Shown one piece after another: positions 1 to 9,646 of a stretch of 64,000 nt of DNA. Positions within the stretch are counted from its first letter, which is position 1; each line of letters opens with the position of its first letter. Origin of the DNA: an uncultured Clostridia bacterium (GTDB lineage: Bacteria; Bacillota; Clostridia; Christensenellales; CAG-917). The notes under the pieces are model-generated. The model was given only the letters and a program-made list of their open reading frames with translations, did not search any database and was not told where the DNA came from. The DNA is taken from NCBI GenBank assembly GCA_947581925.1, contig CANPWB010000003.1, positions 1-64,000 of the forward strand. Reading direction: 5' to 3'. The translations under genes were made by a program, and so were the position numbers.

Positions 1-73
1 AAGCGCTTGTGGGGGACTCGAACGGGCGGAATAGCAAGACATCCAGTGAATGTCTTGCCCGCCCCGGCGTGAT
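1..73. repeat. Direct repeat unit A, copy 1 (aagcgcttgtgggggactcgaacgggcggaatagcaagacatccagtgaatgtcttgcccgccccggc)
   Basis: Near-identical sequence recurs at about 221 and 521; contains hairpin GCAAGACATCCAGTGAATGTCTTGC. Confidence 0.9.
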
Positions 74-152
74 AGCGAAGGCAACGATAAGCAGTACGGG
101 TTATCCCGAAGGGACTCCCCTCGCTGTGCGAGTCGTTACGTTTAAGCCAAGC

Positions 153-220
153 GGAGCGAGTCCCGAAACAGGCTAACTTATTTTCTTATCGCCACATCTC
201 GTGGCGATATGTTTTTTTAA
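153..220. repeat. Direct repeat unit B, copy 1 (ggagcgagtcccgaaacaggctaacttattttcttatcgccacatctcgtggcgatatgttttttt)
   Basis: Identical block recurs at about 455-520; contains a TATCGCCACatctcGTGGCGATA hairpin. Confidence 0.9.
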
Positions 221-293
221 GCGCTTGTGGGGGACTCGAACGGGCGGAATAGCAAGACATCCAGTGAATGTCTTGCCCGCCCCGGCGTGATAG
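221..293. repeat. Direct repeat unit A, copy 2
   Basis: Same sequence as 1-73. Confidence 0.9.
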
Positions 294-454
294 CGCAGTA
301 AACGAATAGCTGTGCGTGACGCGTGTTATCCTCACGCATCATTATAAATACTACCGCTTGTCCGAGAGACATCGGGGCCCCCATAATAATGAGTGACAAT
401 GCGCCACTAAGTAAAAGTGCAAAACCCGTGGAACGAATTTTATGGGGCAAAAAA

Positions 455-520
455 GGAGCGAGTCCCGAAACAGGCTAACTTATTTTCTTATCGCCACATC
501 TCGTGGCGATATGTTTTTTT
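455..520. repeat. Direct repeat unit B, copy 2
   Basis: Same sequence as 153-220. Confidence 0.9.
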
Positions 521-589
521 AAGCGCTTGTGGGGGACTCGAACGGGCGGAATAGCAAGACATCCAGTGAATGTCTTGCCCGCCCCGGCA
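521..589. repeat. Direct repeat unit A, copy 3
   Basis: Same sequence as 1-73. Confidence 0.9.
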
Positions 590-847
590 TACGGGGTCCC
601 CAAAATATTTACGAAGTGATTTTTGGAGCAAAACCTTTCCCCCTTCCCCTTTTTCTTTTTTGTTTTGGAAGATAATATATGCGTTGACACGTCGGGAAAA
701 TGTGGTAGAATATCAGTATGTACAACCCTTGTGGGAAAAATTTTTAAAACACACCCCAAAGTGCTCTCTGATGATAAAAGCGTTTTTTTAAAAAGCACAA
801 AGCCTAAATATCGCTGCTCCCCGCAGGGCGAAAACATAGGAGTCAGT

Positions 848-1678
848 ATGAAAATTATTTTTAAAAAATCCAAGCTGCCTTTTCTGAAAAAGTTTGAAGA
901 CCACACCCAAAGTACGCGGGACAACTGGACGCTTGCCCGCTACATGCAGGATCAAGACGGATTTTGCGCGCAAGACGCCTCTATATTTATGCTCTTGCAG
1001 CAGGGCGCGATGAAGGGAGACCCGTATGCCATGTGCGAATTGGGTCGGCACCTCTATAATCGTGGCGGAGACGCATTTTTGCCTGTCGTGCTGTCGTGGT
1101 GGCACAAGGCGGCACGGCTGAAAGACAAAGGCGCCATATGGGACGTGACAAACAGACGCATTTTGGAGCGTATTTGCAAATATAACGTCTTGGGCGGCTA
1201 TGCCGACATCGAGATGCGCTGCGTTATGCTCACGGATCTCATTTTGCTTCGTTTGGGACTGGACGAGTGGAGCGAACTGTCGCCCTCGGAGCGTGAGTCG
1301 CGTATACGCACCCTCATCAACGTATGCTCTGAACAACTCTTTCTCCCGTGTGCGCCGCCGTTTCGCCTCGTAGCAAACTACCGCCTTAACGGCTCCGTCG
1401 TAGACGGCACCGCGCTGAATGGCGGGGATTTGGTGATACGCAGTGAGGTCGTCCCAAATTTCAACCGCCTCATTCAAGTGGTTTTTCATGAGCTCGGGCA
1501 TTATGTGTTGTATGCCGCCAAAAAGGATCCGTCACAGCGCGCCCGCTTCGGACTCAGCGATGACCGCGTCGCGAGTTGGGCGAGAGGAGATATGGGGATT
1601 GAAGTCCCAACGTCCGAGGAGGATCCCGACTCGCTTTCCTACGGAGTATACACCCACTACGTCGTTCTTTTTGAATAA
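848..1678 (+). CDS. Sel1/TPR-like protein with HEXXH (HELGH) zinc-metalloprotease motif
   Basis: Start at 848 preceded by AGGAG; AMKGDPYAMCELGRHLY resembles Sel1-like repeats; VVFHELGHYV is a gluzincin-type motif; TTGACA-N16-TAGAAT promoter-like sequence at 684-711. Confidence 0.65.
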   Translation: MKIIFKKSKLPFLKKFEDHTQSTRDNWTLARYMQDQDGFCAQDASIFMLLQQGAMKGDPYAMCELGRHLYNRGGDAFLPVVLSWWHKAARLKDKGAIWDVTNRRILERICKYNVLGGYADIEMRCVMLTDLILLRLGLDEWSELSPSERESRIRTLINVCSEQLFLPCAPPFRLVANYRLNGSVVDGTALNGGDLVIRSEVVPNFNRLIQVVFHELGHYVLYAAKKDPSQRARFGLSDDRVASWARGDMGIEVPTSEEDPDSLSYGVYTHYVVLFE

Positions 1679-1706
1679 CCCTTCATTTTTGTGGATAATC
1701 AACAAT

Positions 1707-2555
1707 TTAAATAAGAGCAAATAATACGTCGCATATATCCGCGTTTATGGCGATAGCCCGATCGGATATCTGTTTTGGACAAATTGCTTTGCCGCGGTTT
1801 ATGCAAACATATGTCGCGTTTTTATTTTGCGCGGTCATGCGCATGAATGGATATTTGATTATACCCGGCGTATTGTATCCAACGCCTAATTCCAGAAACA
1901 GCACTTTATCTTGCGATTTTGTGTTTATAAACCGTTCATAGCGTTCACATGCGGCATACCAGCCGTCGTCCTCAACAAATTTATCGTCAGAGCGCAAATT
2001 CATCGTCATCGGCTTGCCGCACACGGGACAGCGGGGAATAAGTTCGGACGGGACGCGCATATCTTTTTGTTCGCTCACCATGCGGCGGATGGCCTCTTCA
2101 TTGTCATACGTTTTGTTGTGACATGGCACAGAGCATTGGAATAGCCCATAATCGCCCTGCGTGTAAAAGAGGCTCTCCTTGTCAAAACCTGCCTTCTGAA
2201 AACAGTGATCGACGTTGGTGGTGATGACAAAATAGTCCTTCGTTTTCACAAGATCGAGGAGTTTTTGATAGACGTTTTTTGGAGGGTCCATATAGCGGTT
2301 GACAAAAATATATCTCGACCAATACGCCCAAAACTCCTCGGGTGTTTTGTATGGATAAAACCCGCCGGCATACATATCGTGAAAGCCGTATTTCTCCCCA
2401 AAATCGGAGAAATATTTTTCAAAGCGTTCGCCCGAATATTCAAAACCCGCCGCAGTAGACAGTCCCGCTCCCGCGCCTATGACGACCGCGTCCGCGTTTG
2501 TCAAAGCCTCTTTCAGCTTATATATTTGCGCCGAGATATCTTGCGTAAATCTCAT
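1707..2555 (-). CDS. Class-M-like sirtuin (SirTM-type, SIR2 fold)
   Basis: GAGAGLSTAAGF NAD-binding motif, ITTNVDHCFQKAGF, zinc-ribbon-like CSVPC and CPVCGKP; start overlaps the upstream macrodomain ORF by 38 nt. Confidence 0.8.
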   Translation of the reverse strand: MRFTQDISAQIYKLKEALTNADAVVIGAGAGLSTAAGFEYSGERFEKYFSDFGEKYGFHDMYAGGFYPYKTPEEFWAYWSRYIFVNRYMDPPKNVYQKLLDLVKTKDYFVITTNVDHCFQKAGFDKESLFYTQGDYGLFQCSVPCHNKTYDNEEAIRRMVSEQKDMRVPSELIPRCPVCGKPMTMNLRSDDKFVEDDGWYAACERYERFINTKSQDKVLFLELGVGYNTPGIIKYPFMRMTAQNKNATYVCINRGKAICPKQISDRAIAINADICDVLFALI

Positions 2556-3345
2556 AATCTTGCTCCTTGAATACGTTGAAAATGACTTTGATATTGCTTC
2601 CCGCCTGTTTTTTATATTCAAATACGGTATTTATCGCTATCTCGGCGGCGCGCTCGTTCGGAAAATGAAATTCGCCCGTAGAAATACAGCAAAACGCTAG
2701 GCTTTCTAGTTTGTTTTTGTCTGCAAGCGCCAGGCAGGAGCGGTAACAGCTTTCAAGCAGTCGCTCGTGTTCGGCGGTAAGTTTTCCATATACAATGGGA
2801 CCGACTGTGTGCAGCACGTATTTACACGGCAAGTTGTAGGCGTTTGTAATTTTCGCCCCGCCCGTAGGTTCGTCGTGCCCCTGCGCTTTCATAATTTCCG
2901 CGCACTCCTGCCTGAGCCGAACGCCAGCAAACGTGTGAATGGCGTTGTCGATACAGCCGTGGTTTGGGTAAAAACAGCCAAGCATTTGAGAATTTGCGGC
3001 GTTGACTATTCCGTCGCATTTGAGCGTCGTGATGTCGCCTTGCCAAAGATAAATATCGGGCCGAATGGGCGAAAGGTCGGCAATATCCGTTATTCCTTTT
3101 AGTCTTATTTCTTCTTTCAAATACTCGTCCTGCACACACAAAAACTCTTCGCTCGCGCCTTTTGGCATGCGCACGTTGAAAAGAGCGCGGAGGAGCGCTT
3201 TTTGCCCGTCGTCATCACACGGGATATACATATACTCGCCCCGCTCGGCAAGCATATATTTTATGAGATATTTTCGTTTTTCTTCCAGTGTCATTTTGGG
3301 AAATGCCAATGATAAAATTACGGCGGAAATGTTGACAATATACAC
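2518..3345 (-). CDS. Macrodomain protein-ADP-ribose hydrolase, zinc-macro type
   Basis: QGDITTLKCDGIVNAANSQMLGCFYPNHGCIDNAIHTFAG and GGAKITNAYNLPCKYVLHTVGP motifs. Confidence 0.85.
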   Translation of the reverse strand: MYIVNISAVILSLAFPKMTLEEKRKYLIKYMLAERGEYMYIPCDDDGQKALLRALFNVRMPKGASEEFLCVQDEYLKEEIRLKGITDIADLSPIRPDIYLWQGDITTLKCDGIVNAANSQMLGCFYPNHGCIDNAIHTFAGVRLRQECAEIMKAQGHDEPTGGAKITNAYNLPCKYVLHTVGPIVYGKLTAEHERLLESCYRSCLALADKNKLESLAFCCISTGEFHFPNERAAEIAINTVFEYKKQAGSNIKVIFNVFKEQDYEIYARYLGANI

Positions 3346-3368
3346 TTCCGCCGTGTCTTATTTATTTA

Positions 3369-3722
3369 TCACTCTATTGTCGCGTCGGCGGCGGTGTACT
3401 GCTCGAGAGAATTTGCCTTCACCTGTATGCAGATATATTTGATGCCGCTTGTCTCGGAGGCGGAGAATCTGCGCTTGGCGGCGGGGGCTACTCTGAGCCA
3501 ATCGCCCGCGGTGAGTTTTATAGTCTCGCCGTCTATATACGCGGTTCCCTCACCCTCCAGGACGCCGTATATCTCCTCATTTTGCTTGTGCGCATGCACG
3601 AAAGGAACGCTCGCGCCCTTTGGCAGTATGTTGACGCTGACCTCTGCGCCTGTGAGTCCGAGTGCGTCATGCAGCTCTGTGCGCGCCTCGTTTTGTATGC
3701 TGACCTTGCTGAAATTGCTCAT
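3369..3722 (-). CDS. Cupin domain protein
   Basis: HAHKQNEEIYGVLEGEGTAYIDGETIKLTAGDWLRVAP is cupin motif 1/2-like. Confidence 0.8.
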   Translation of the reverse strand: MSNFSKVSIQNEARTELHDALGLTGAEVSVNILPKGASVPFVHAHKQNEEIYGVLEGEGTAYIDGETIKLTAGDWLRVAPAAKRRFSASETSGIKYICIQVKANSLEQYTAADATIE

Positions 3723-3915
3723 AATACACCTCTTTTAAAAATTTTTGACCTTGACGATCTTGCTTTTATTATATCACTGAAAAAACAAATTGCACGATGG
3801 TTACAAATCTATTATCCGATAACAAAAAATATACTTTGTTTTAAAAATAAACTATTGACAATAGGGTGTGATTATGGCATAATTATCCAAACTTGCAAAA
3901 AGGTAGGATATTGTT

Positions 3916-4245
3916 ATGCTGACGAGAGAGGAATTGCCGGAATGCCCCGTTGCGACTACGGTACAGCTCATTGGAAACAAGTGGAAACTTTTGATAATTC
4001 GCAACTTGATTTATAATGGAACGCAGCGGTTTACGGATTTTTTAAAAACTATCCCGGCTATAAGCAAAAAAGTGCTGACGGACGACCTGCGCGCGCTCGA
4101 AGAGGACGGTCTTATTTTGAGAAAAGTGTACGCGGAAGTGCCGCCACGAGTCGAATATTCGCTGACTCCTCTCGGATCGTCTTTAAAAAGTATCCTCGAC
4201 GCTATGTCCGTGTGGGGTACGGAGTATAAAAACAAAATCGCATGA
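3916..4245 (+). CDS. HxlR-family winged-helix transcriptional regulator
   Basis: CPVATTVQLIGNKWKLLIIRNLIYNGTQRFTDFLKTIPAISKKVLTDDLRALEEDGLI is typical HxlR; divergent from the cupin gene. Confidence 0.9.
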   Translation: MLTREELPECPVATTVQLIGNKWKLLIIRNLIYNGTQRFTDFLKTIPAISKKVLTDDLRALEEDGLILRKVYAEVPPRVEYSLTPLGSSLKSILDAMSVWGTEYKNKIA

Positions 4246-4397
4246 AAAATTAAACTTTCGATAAGTAAACTTTTTTCTTTTATTTCTTTTCATTTTAGCT
4301 TTTTTTCTTTAAAATTGAGAGATTTTAAAATAAATAAGACTTGTTTGTCTTTATTTTGTTTGATTTTTTTTGTCGTTTGTATAATAATAAGCGCGAT

Positions 4398-5450
4398 ATG
4401 GCAGAAGTTTTTCTTGACGCGTTGATAGACAGTCTCAAGCTGCTTTTAGTGGTGGCTGTTTTCACATACGTCATCGCTCTTATCGAGCCTAAACTTTCAA
4501 ACAAGGTGCGCCTTAAAGGAAAATTTGCGCCGCTTATCGGCGTTTCAATATCCATGCTGCCTCAATGCGGATTTTCAGTCGTCGCGACAGACCTTTATCA
4601 TAAACGACATATAACACTAGGCACACTCATCGGCGTATACATTGCCACATCAGACGAGGCTTTGCCTGTATTTTTGTCCTATCCCAAAATGGCGCTGCAT
4701 ATACTGCCTATACTTGCGGCAAAATTCGCGCTGGGATTGACATTCGGCTATCTGATCGACTTTATTTATAAAAAAGGCGCTATATCAGTGCAACATCACC
4801 TCTCTCATTGTGAGGATGAATACAAGATAACTCTCATGGAGTACGAGGGGACGCAGCTTGTTGAAAAATGCTCGCACGGCGCGCAAAACAATTGTAATTG
4901 CGAGGAGTGTATTGAAAGCGACTGCCCTCATCTCCACTCACACTGCACGTCGGATCACTGTGAACATGACACTTTTGGCAAAGGCATACTCTTCAAACAA
5001 CATCAAAAAGCGTTGAAAATTGAGCAAAAACGCGCAAATATCAAACGTTTTTTGGTAAAGCCACTACTTCACTCACTTGAAATTTTTGTCTATGTTTTTA
5101 TTATAAATATAATTTTCGGCATTATTCTCTACTATATCGGCGAGCAAAGGCTTATAACTTTTCTGACCGCAAATAAATATATAGCTCCTCTCTTTGCCGT
5201 ATTAATAGGCTCTATCCCAAATTGCGTATCCTCTATAGTTTTAAGCGAACTTTATATTATGGGTGGTCTTGGATTCGGCGCTACTCTCGGAGGATTGTGT
5301 ATGAACGCCGGCGTCGCATTCGTTTATCTTTTTAAGGATGCAAAACGCACAAAACATAACATCTCTGTTTTCTTATTGATGTTTCTAATAAGCGTTTTTA
5401 TCTCATATATCTTCTCTCTTCCCTTCTCTTTCTCCTCTCTTCCGATCTAG
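4398..5450 (+). CDS. Putative heavy-metal exporter / manganese-transporter-like 10-TM permease (ArsP_2-like)
   Basis: Duplicated membrane halves with SMLPQCGFSVVATDLY and SIPNCVSSIVLSELY; His/Cys-rich central loop CSHGAQNNCNCEECIESDCPHLHSHCTSDHCEHD. Confidence 0.75.
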   Translation: MAEVFLDALIDSLKLLLVVAVFTYVIALIEPKLSNKVRLKGKFAPLIGVSISMLPQCGFSVVATDLYHKRHITLGTLIGVYIATSDEALPVFLSYPKMALHILPILAAKFALGLTFGYLIDFIYKKGAISVQHHLSHCEDEYKITLMEYEGTQLVEKCSHGAQNNCNCEECIESDCPHLHSHCTSDHCEHDTFGKGILFKQHQKALKIEQKRANIKRFLVKPLLHSLEIFVYVFIINIIFGIILYYIGEQRLITFLTANKYIAPLFAVLIGSIPNCVSSIVLSELYIMGGLGFGATLGGLCMNAGVAFVYLFKDAKRTKHNISVFLLMFLISVFISYIFSLPFSFSSLPI

Positions 5451-5508
5451 TGTTGATAAATTTTTATTATGTTTGTTTATTGTGAATAAGTTTAAGGTTT
5501 TGTCCACA
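5451..5508. promoter_or_regulatory. Cluster of three DnaA-box-like 9-mers upstream of dnaN
   Basis: TGTTGATAA (5451), TGTGAATAA (5481) and TTGTCCACA (5500), each one mismatch from TTATCCACA or its complement, in AT-rich DNA. Confidence 0.45.
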
Positions 5509-5664
5509 GTTTTATTTTTATTAAAAACACAATATCTTCTGATTTTTATTTTTTTTCACAACAAAGTATTGTTGTTTTGGTTTAAAAATCCACTTGTCAA
5601 CATCGTATATTTATGTTATCATTATCAAAGATAAAAAATAAATAGATATCAGGAAAGGTCGAAT

Positions 5665-6765
5665 ATGAAAGTTGTATGTCAAGGTAATGAATTGAGCGAC
5701 GCGCTCTCTAAAGTCGTAAAGGCTTTGCCTCAAAAAAGGACTAATCCCATACTCGAAGGCGTGAAGATAACAGCCGAGGGCGAGACCCTCACACTCTTCG
5801 CCACCGATCTCGAACTTGCTATCGAAAAGAAGATAAACGCAAAAGTTTTGATTGATGGTGAGATCGTCATTCCAGGCAAACTCTTTGCGGATTACGCAAA
5901 GAAGATAGAGGAGGAAGAAGTAGAGCTTGACGGCACTTCTTCATCAAAACTCGTCATAAAATATCTCGAGAGCGAATTGCAAATAAAGACTCTCCCCGTG
6001 GACGAGTATCCTATTTTCAAGGAAGTAAACACCGAAAATTCTTTCGTTATCCTCAAAAAGGAGCTCAAGACAATAATAAATAAGGTCATATTCAATGTGT
6101 CCGTGGATGAGGCGCGTCCAACTTTGCGCGGAGTCTGCCTCAATATCAAAGAAAACGAAGTAGAGGCTGTCGCTTCCGACGGATACCGACTCGCATTGAC
6201 AAGAGCGGTCATCAAAAACAACGGCATAGTAGACAAAATAGTAGTACCTTCCAAGAGTATGAACGAGCTTGCCCGTCTCATCGACGACGGCGAGGACGCG
6301 ATAACGGTCTATGTTGACAAAAACTACATCATGGTGGACCTCTTCCATACAAAGCTCGTGTCCCGCCTCATCAGCGAGGAGTATATAAACTATGAGAAGA
6401 TAATCCCCGTCTCGTTTACCACAGAGGTCACCGTTGATAAGAAAATATTTGAAAACTCCATCGACCGCGTTTCCCTCATAAACCGTCTCGACAAACGCTC
6501 CTATGTCAAAATGGACATCAAAGAGGAAAACCTCTCACTCAGCGCGCACAGCGAGGACGGAGAAATAAATGAGAAACTCTCCATAGGTCTTAAAGGAAAA
6601 GACCTCACAATAGGATTTAATGCAAAATATATAATCGACTGTATGCATGCCATAGACGAGCCGTTTATCACACTCAATTTCACTTCCTCCACCGCCCCCG
6701 GCATCATCAAAGGCGAATCCAACCTCTGGCTCTATCTGATCTTACCGTTGAGAGTTATTGGATAA
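5665..6765 (+). CDS. dnaN: DNA polymerase III beta subunit (sliding clamp)
   Basis: Full-length clamp-like protein with TNPILEGVKI, SDGYRLALTR and LYLILPLRV. Confidence 0.95.
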   Translation: MKVVCQGNELSDALSKVVKALPQKRTNPILEGVKITAEGETLTLFATDLELAIEKKINAKVLIDGEIVIPGKLFADYAKKIEEEEVELDGTSSSKLVIKYLESELQIKTLPVDEYPIFKEVNTENSFVILKKELKTIINKVIFNVSVDEARPTLRGVCLNIKENEVEAVASDGYRLALTRAVIKNNGIVDKIVVPSKSMNELARLIDDGEDAITVYVDKNYIMVDLFHTKLVSRLISEEYINYEKIIPVSFTTEVTVDKKIFENSIDRVSLINRLDKRSYVKMDIKEENLSLSAHSEDGEINEKLSIGLKGKDLTIGFNAKYIIDCMHAIDEPFITLNFTSSTAPGIIKGESNLWLYLILPLRVIG

Positions 6766-6769
6766 TATA

Positions 6770-7075
6770 AAGTGGGGCGTAGCCCCACACGCCCCTATGT
6801 GGGCTCCTCGCCCCGCACGTCCCAGGTGGGGCGCTGCCCCACACTCCGGCAAGGGACTTCGTCCCCTGCACCCCAAGCTAAAAAGCGCGAATGTGGCTTT
6901 TTCATCGCCGACATTCGCGCTTTTTTGATAGTGTGTATGGTACTAACTCCAGCGTGAGAGCTTGATATTGACGGACGCTTTGTCTGAGTGATTAACGCTA
7001 CCTCTGTCCGACCTTTCTCGGGGTCCCCACGAAATTACGCAGTGATTTAGTGGGGTGAAGGATAGGGGGGAGGCT
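6770..7075. repeat. Composite intergenic repeat (GC hairpins, terminator-like hairpin, GTCCGA and GGGGTCCCC modules)
   Basis: Modules shared with many other intergenic regions, e.g. cccc-aagctaaaaagcgcgaatgt...acattcgcgcttttttgat. Confidence 0.8.
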
Positions 7076-7225
7076 ACGCCGTATAGGCGGTGGTGGGGGA
7101 CCTGACATATACAAAAACCTTGTCCGAGCGTTCTTTTAATGTCATTTTGAGCGCAGTCGAGAAATCCCATAATTAGAAGATGAAAAGAATATTTTATAAA
7201 TTTATCAAATAATCAAATAATCAAA

Positions 7226-9646
7226 TCAATATCTTTTGCGGCGTTTTGTGATGAATAAGATTATAGGGATAAATATTAAGAAAGAGATGAGTAAGCACAC
7301 TAAAATTATGAAATTTATGCGGCTCTCGAAGTAGGCGTCGTCCCTAATCCATTTTGCGTAAAGGTTGATATCTTGCGTGACAGACAGGTCGTCGGCTCTA
7401 TTTGTGAATTGCGAGTCGAAATACCAGCCTTCAAGTATAAAACCGTCATGCTTTGCGTTTACCGTAGTATTGTCGGGAAGATGTACTGTTTCGCCGTAGT
7501 TTAATATCATTTTTGTTATGAGAGCTGAGCCATCGTCGGTTTGAGTGTACAAACATACCGTGTATTTTTTTATAGACGTGAGCGGAATGAATATTATATT
7601 TTGAGTTATAGTGGTATTTTTGAAATTAAAAAGAGAATCATCATCTTTTCCATACTCATGCCAACCGTAAAAATTATATTTAGCCTCATTGAGAGAGGTA
7701 TAATCATAAGGTATTATTTGGGATCCGTAAACATACTCTTCCGATGATAAAAGTTGACCTTCGATATCAAGAAATGTTGCCGTGCAATAGATATTATAAT
7801 CCACGTAAATCGTGAGATCTTCGGTTATAGATGAAAATATAGTTATATCAAAATCAGCGCCATCTTTATCCTTTTGCAGTTTGTTGAATTTGTAGGTAAA
7901 ATTTGGCGTTACAATATCTCTTTCGATTATATGTTTTATACTTTCATAATCCAAATAATTTTTTATTTTTGTAATATATTCATATTCAATAATAGAATCA
8001 TCTTCGGCGTTTACAAATGTGACTGTGTAGTATGCGTCGGGATAGATACCTGCGTTTGAGAGCGCGAGCGAGACGCTGGTAAGTATATCCTTTTTATAGC
8101 CGAGCTCAATCGCGGAATTTACAAACGCGTTTGCAAAATCAATAAAATTTGAAGTAGGCGCAAGTTTTAAAAGCGTAGTAAACCAAAGCGTGCCTATCCT
8201 CTCTTTTGTGAAAAATTGAGGCTCAAGCGAGCTCAACTCATATTGAATATGCGAAATGATAGTACTATTAATGTGTACTCCGTTATTATCGCAAGAATTG
8301 TCATGCCGTCCGAATTTTGTATGTGCGATGTCAGTGCAAGTGAATTTTTCGCTCATTTTGTATTTTTGCTTGTTTGTCCCGCCTTTTAAAGAGCGTATGG
8401 CGAGATTTGAGGCTCCAAAGGGATTGTGTACGCCGTTTTCGCCTATTGTCCAAAATGAGGAGTTAAGATCGGATGGGTCATTGCCTTCTATCAGAGAGCC
8501 GAATATATCAGAAAACGCCTCGTCGAGCGCGCCCGATTCTCCTGTATATTGCAAACCGGCTGTCTCGTTTGTGACGCCGTGTTGGTATTCGTGCGCTAGA
8601 ACGTCCATAGCCTTGCCTTGCTGATATAGCCCGCCCACTTCAGATTGAGTGCCGTTGCCTATGCATATGTAGCCGAATTTTGAGTTTACATAAGTGAAAA
8701 AGGCGTTGTTGTTTGCGTCCGAATAGGGATCGTTGCTTGCGAAATTCAAAAAAACATACAGCTTATAGTCGTCGTTTGGGTCGGCATTGTCGTTTGCGTC
8801 CGTTATACCAAAACGTGACGAGCCCGTATTTTTCTCATCGGTATAAAAATCATAAGTCTTTATGAGATTATCAAATACAGTGACGGCGAGCGGAGCAAAA
8901 TCTTCGCCCGTGCCTGAAGTGTAGATATTCTTTGAAAAAAGCGACTCAGGAAGTGTGTAATAATTTTTATAATCCTCTCCTTTTGCGTCGCTTATGTAAA
9001 TTTTTCTATCCTCGTCTTTGAGGAAAAATTTACCGTTTTCAGCAGCGACGTCTATATCAATATCTTTTCCAAACGCGTCCTCGTTTGTTTTGACAACAGA
9101 GGAAGATATTGATGAATAAACTATCTCGCCTGTATGTTTGCATACATAGTAGGTTTTTAAATTTAAAGTTGACAGCTTGTAAACGTCGAAAACGTTTGCA
9201 CCGTTGTAAAAATATACATCTTGGACAGACAAGATGTCGCAATTTTCTTTGCAGTGTACAATTTCTATAGCTTTATCCACTGTCACGGCAGGCGCTTTAA
9301 AGCGCGGGATATCTATATATCGGCCGTCCCATGATAAAACGTCGTCATTTGTATCTACAGTGACAGTTATCTGCGCCCCTTCGACAGCCTTGCCATTGTT
9401 TGTTTGCTGAAATCGCATAATTTTCCCGAATACGGTGTTCGTTGTGTTGATGCATATATAATTTTCACAAAGATCGGCGCCTACGGCCGCTTTGAGTATA
9501 TCATATTCTTTGCCGCCGCATTCACTTTGAGAGTAAACAAACGAGGTTGGTTTGTTAGCCGCGGCAATAAAACAGAAAATAAGCAAAAATAAACAAGAAG
9601 CAAGACAAAAAAAAGTCAGACCAATTTTGTTTGTCGCCTTTTTCAT
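7226..9646 (-). CDS. M4 (thermolysin-like) metallopeptidase with FTP/PepSY propeptide, InlB-type repeats and C-terminal TM anchor
   Basis: VLAHEYQHGVTNETAGLQYTGESGALDEAFSDIFGSLIEG active-site region; FILEGWYFDSQFTNRADDLSVTQDINLYAKW; terminal TM + KRRKRY. Confidence 0.9.
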   Translation of the reverse strand: MKKATNKIGLTFFCLASCLFLLIFCFIAAANKPTSFVYSQSECGGKEYDILKAAVGADLCENYICINTTNTVFGKIMRFQQTNNGKAVEGAQITVTVDTNDDVLSWDGRYIDIPRFKAPAVTVDKAIEIVHCKENCDILSVQDVYFYNGANVFDVYKLSTLNLKTYYVCKHTGEIVYSSISSSVVKTNEDAFGKDIDIDVAAENGKFFLKDEDRKIYISDAKGEDYKNYYTLPESLFSKNIYTSGTGEDFAPLAVTVFDNLIKTYDFYTDEKNTGSSRFGITDANDNADPNDDYKLYVFLNFASNDPYSDANNNAFFTYVNSKFGYICIGNGTQSEVGGLYQQGKAMDVLAHEYQHGVTNETAGLQYTGESGALDEAFSDIFGSLIEGNDPSDLNSSFWTIGENGVHNPFGASNLAIRSLKGGTNKQKYKMSEKFTCTDIAHTKFGRHDNSCDNNGVHINSTIISHIQYELSSLEPQFFTKERIGTLWFTTLLKLAPTSNFIDFANAFVNSAIELGYKKDILTSVSLALSNAGIYPDAYYTVTFVNAEDDSIIEYEYITKIKNYLDYESIKHIIERDIVTPNFTYKFNKLQKDKDGADFDITIFSSITEDLTIYVDYNIYCTATFLDIEGQLLSSEEYVYGSQIIPYDYTSLNEAKYNFYGWHEYGKDDDSLFNFKNTTITQNIIFIPLTSIKKYTVCLYTQTDDGSALITKMILNYGETVHLPDNTTVNAKHDGFILEGWYFDSQFTNRADDLSVTQDINLYAKWIRDDAYFESRINFIILVCLLISFLIFIPIILFITKRRKRY

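Noticed and set aside
1-589. CRISPR array or functional tRNA
   Set aside because: Only A-B alternation with long non-spacer blocks and no cas genes; the T-arm-like fragment cannot form a complete tRNA.
1690-1698. Perfect DnaA box TGTGGATAA downstream of the HELGH gene as origin
   Set aside because: Single isolated 9-mer; expected by chance in tens of kb of moderately AT-rich DNA.
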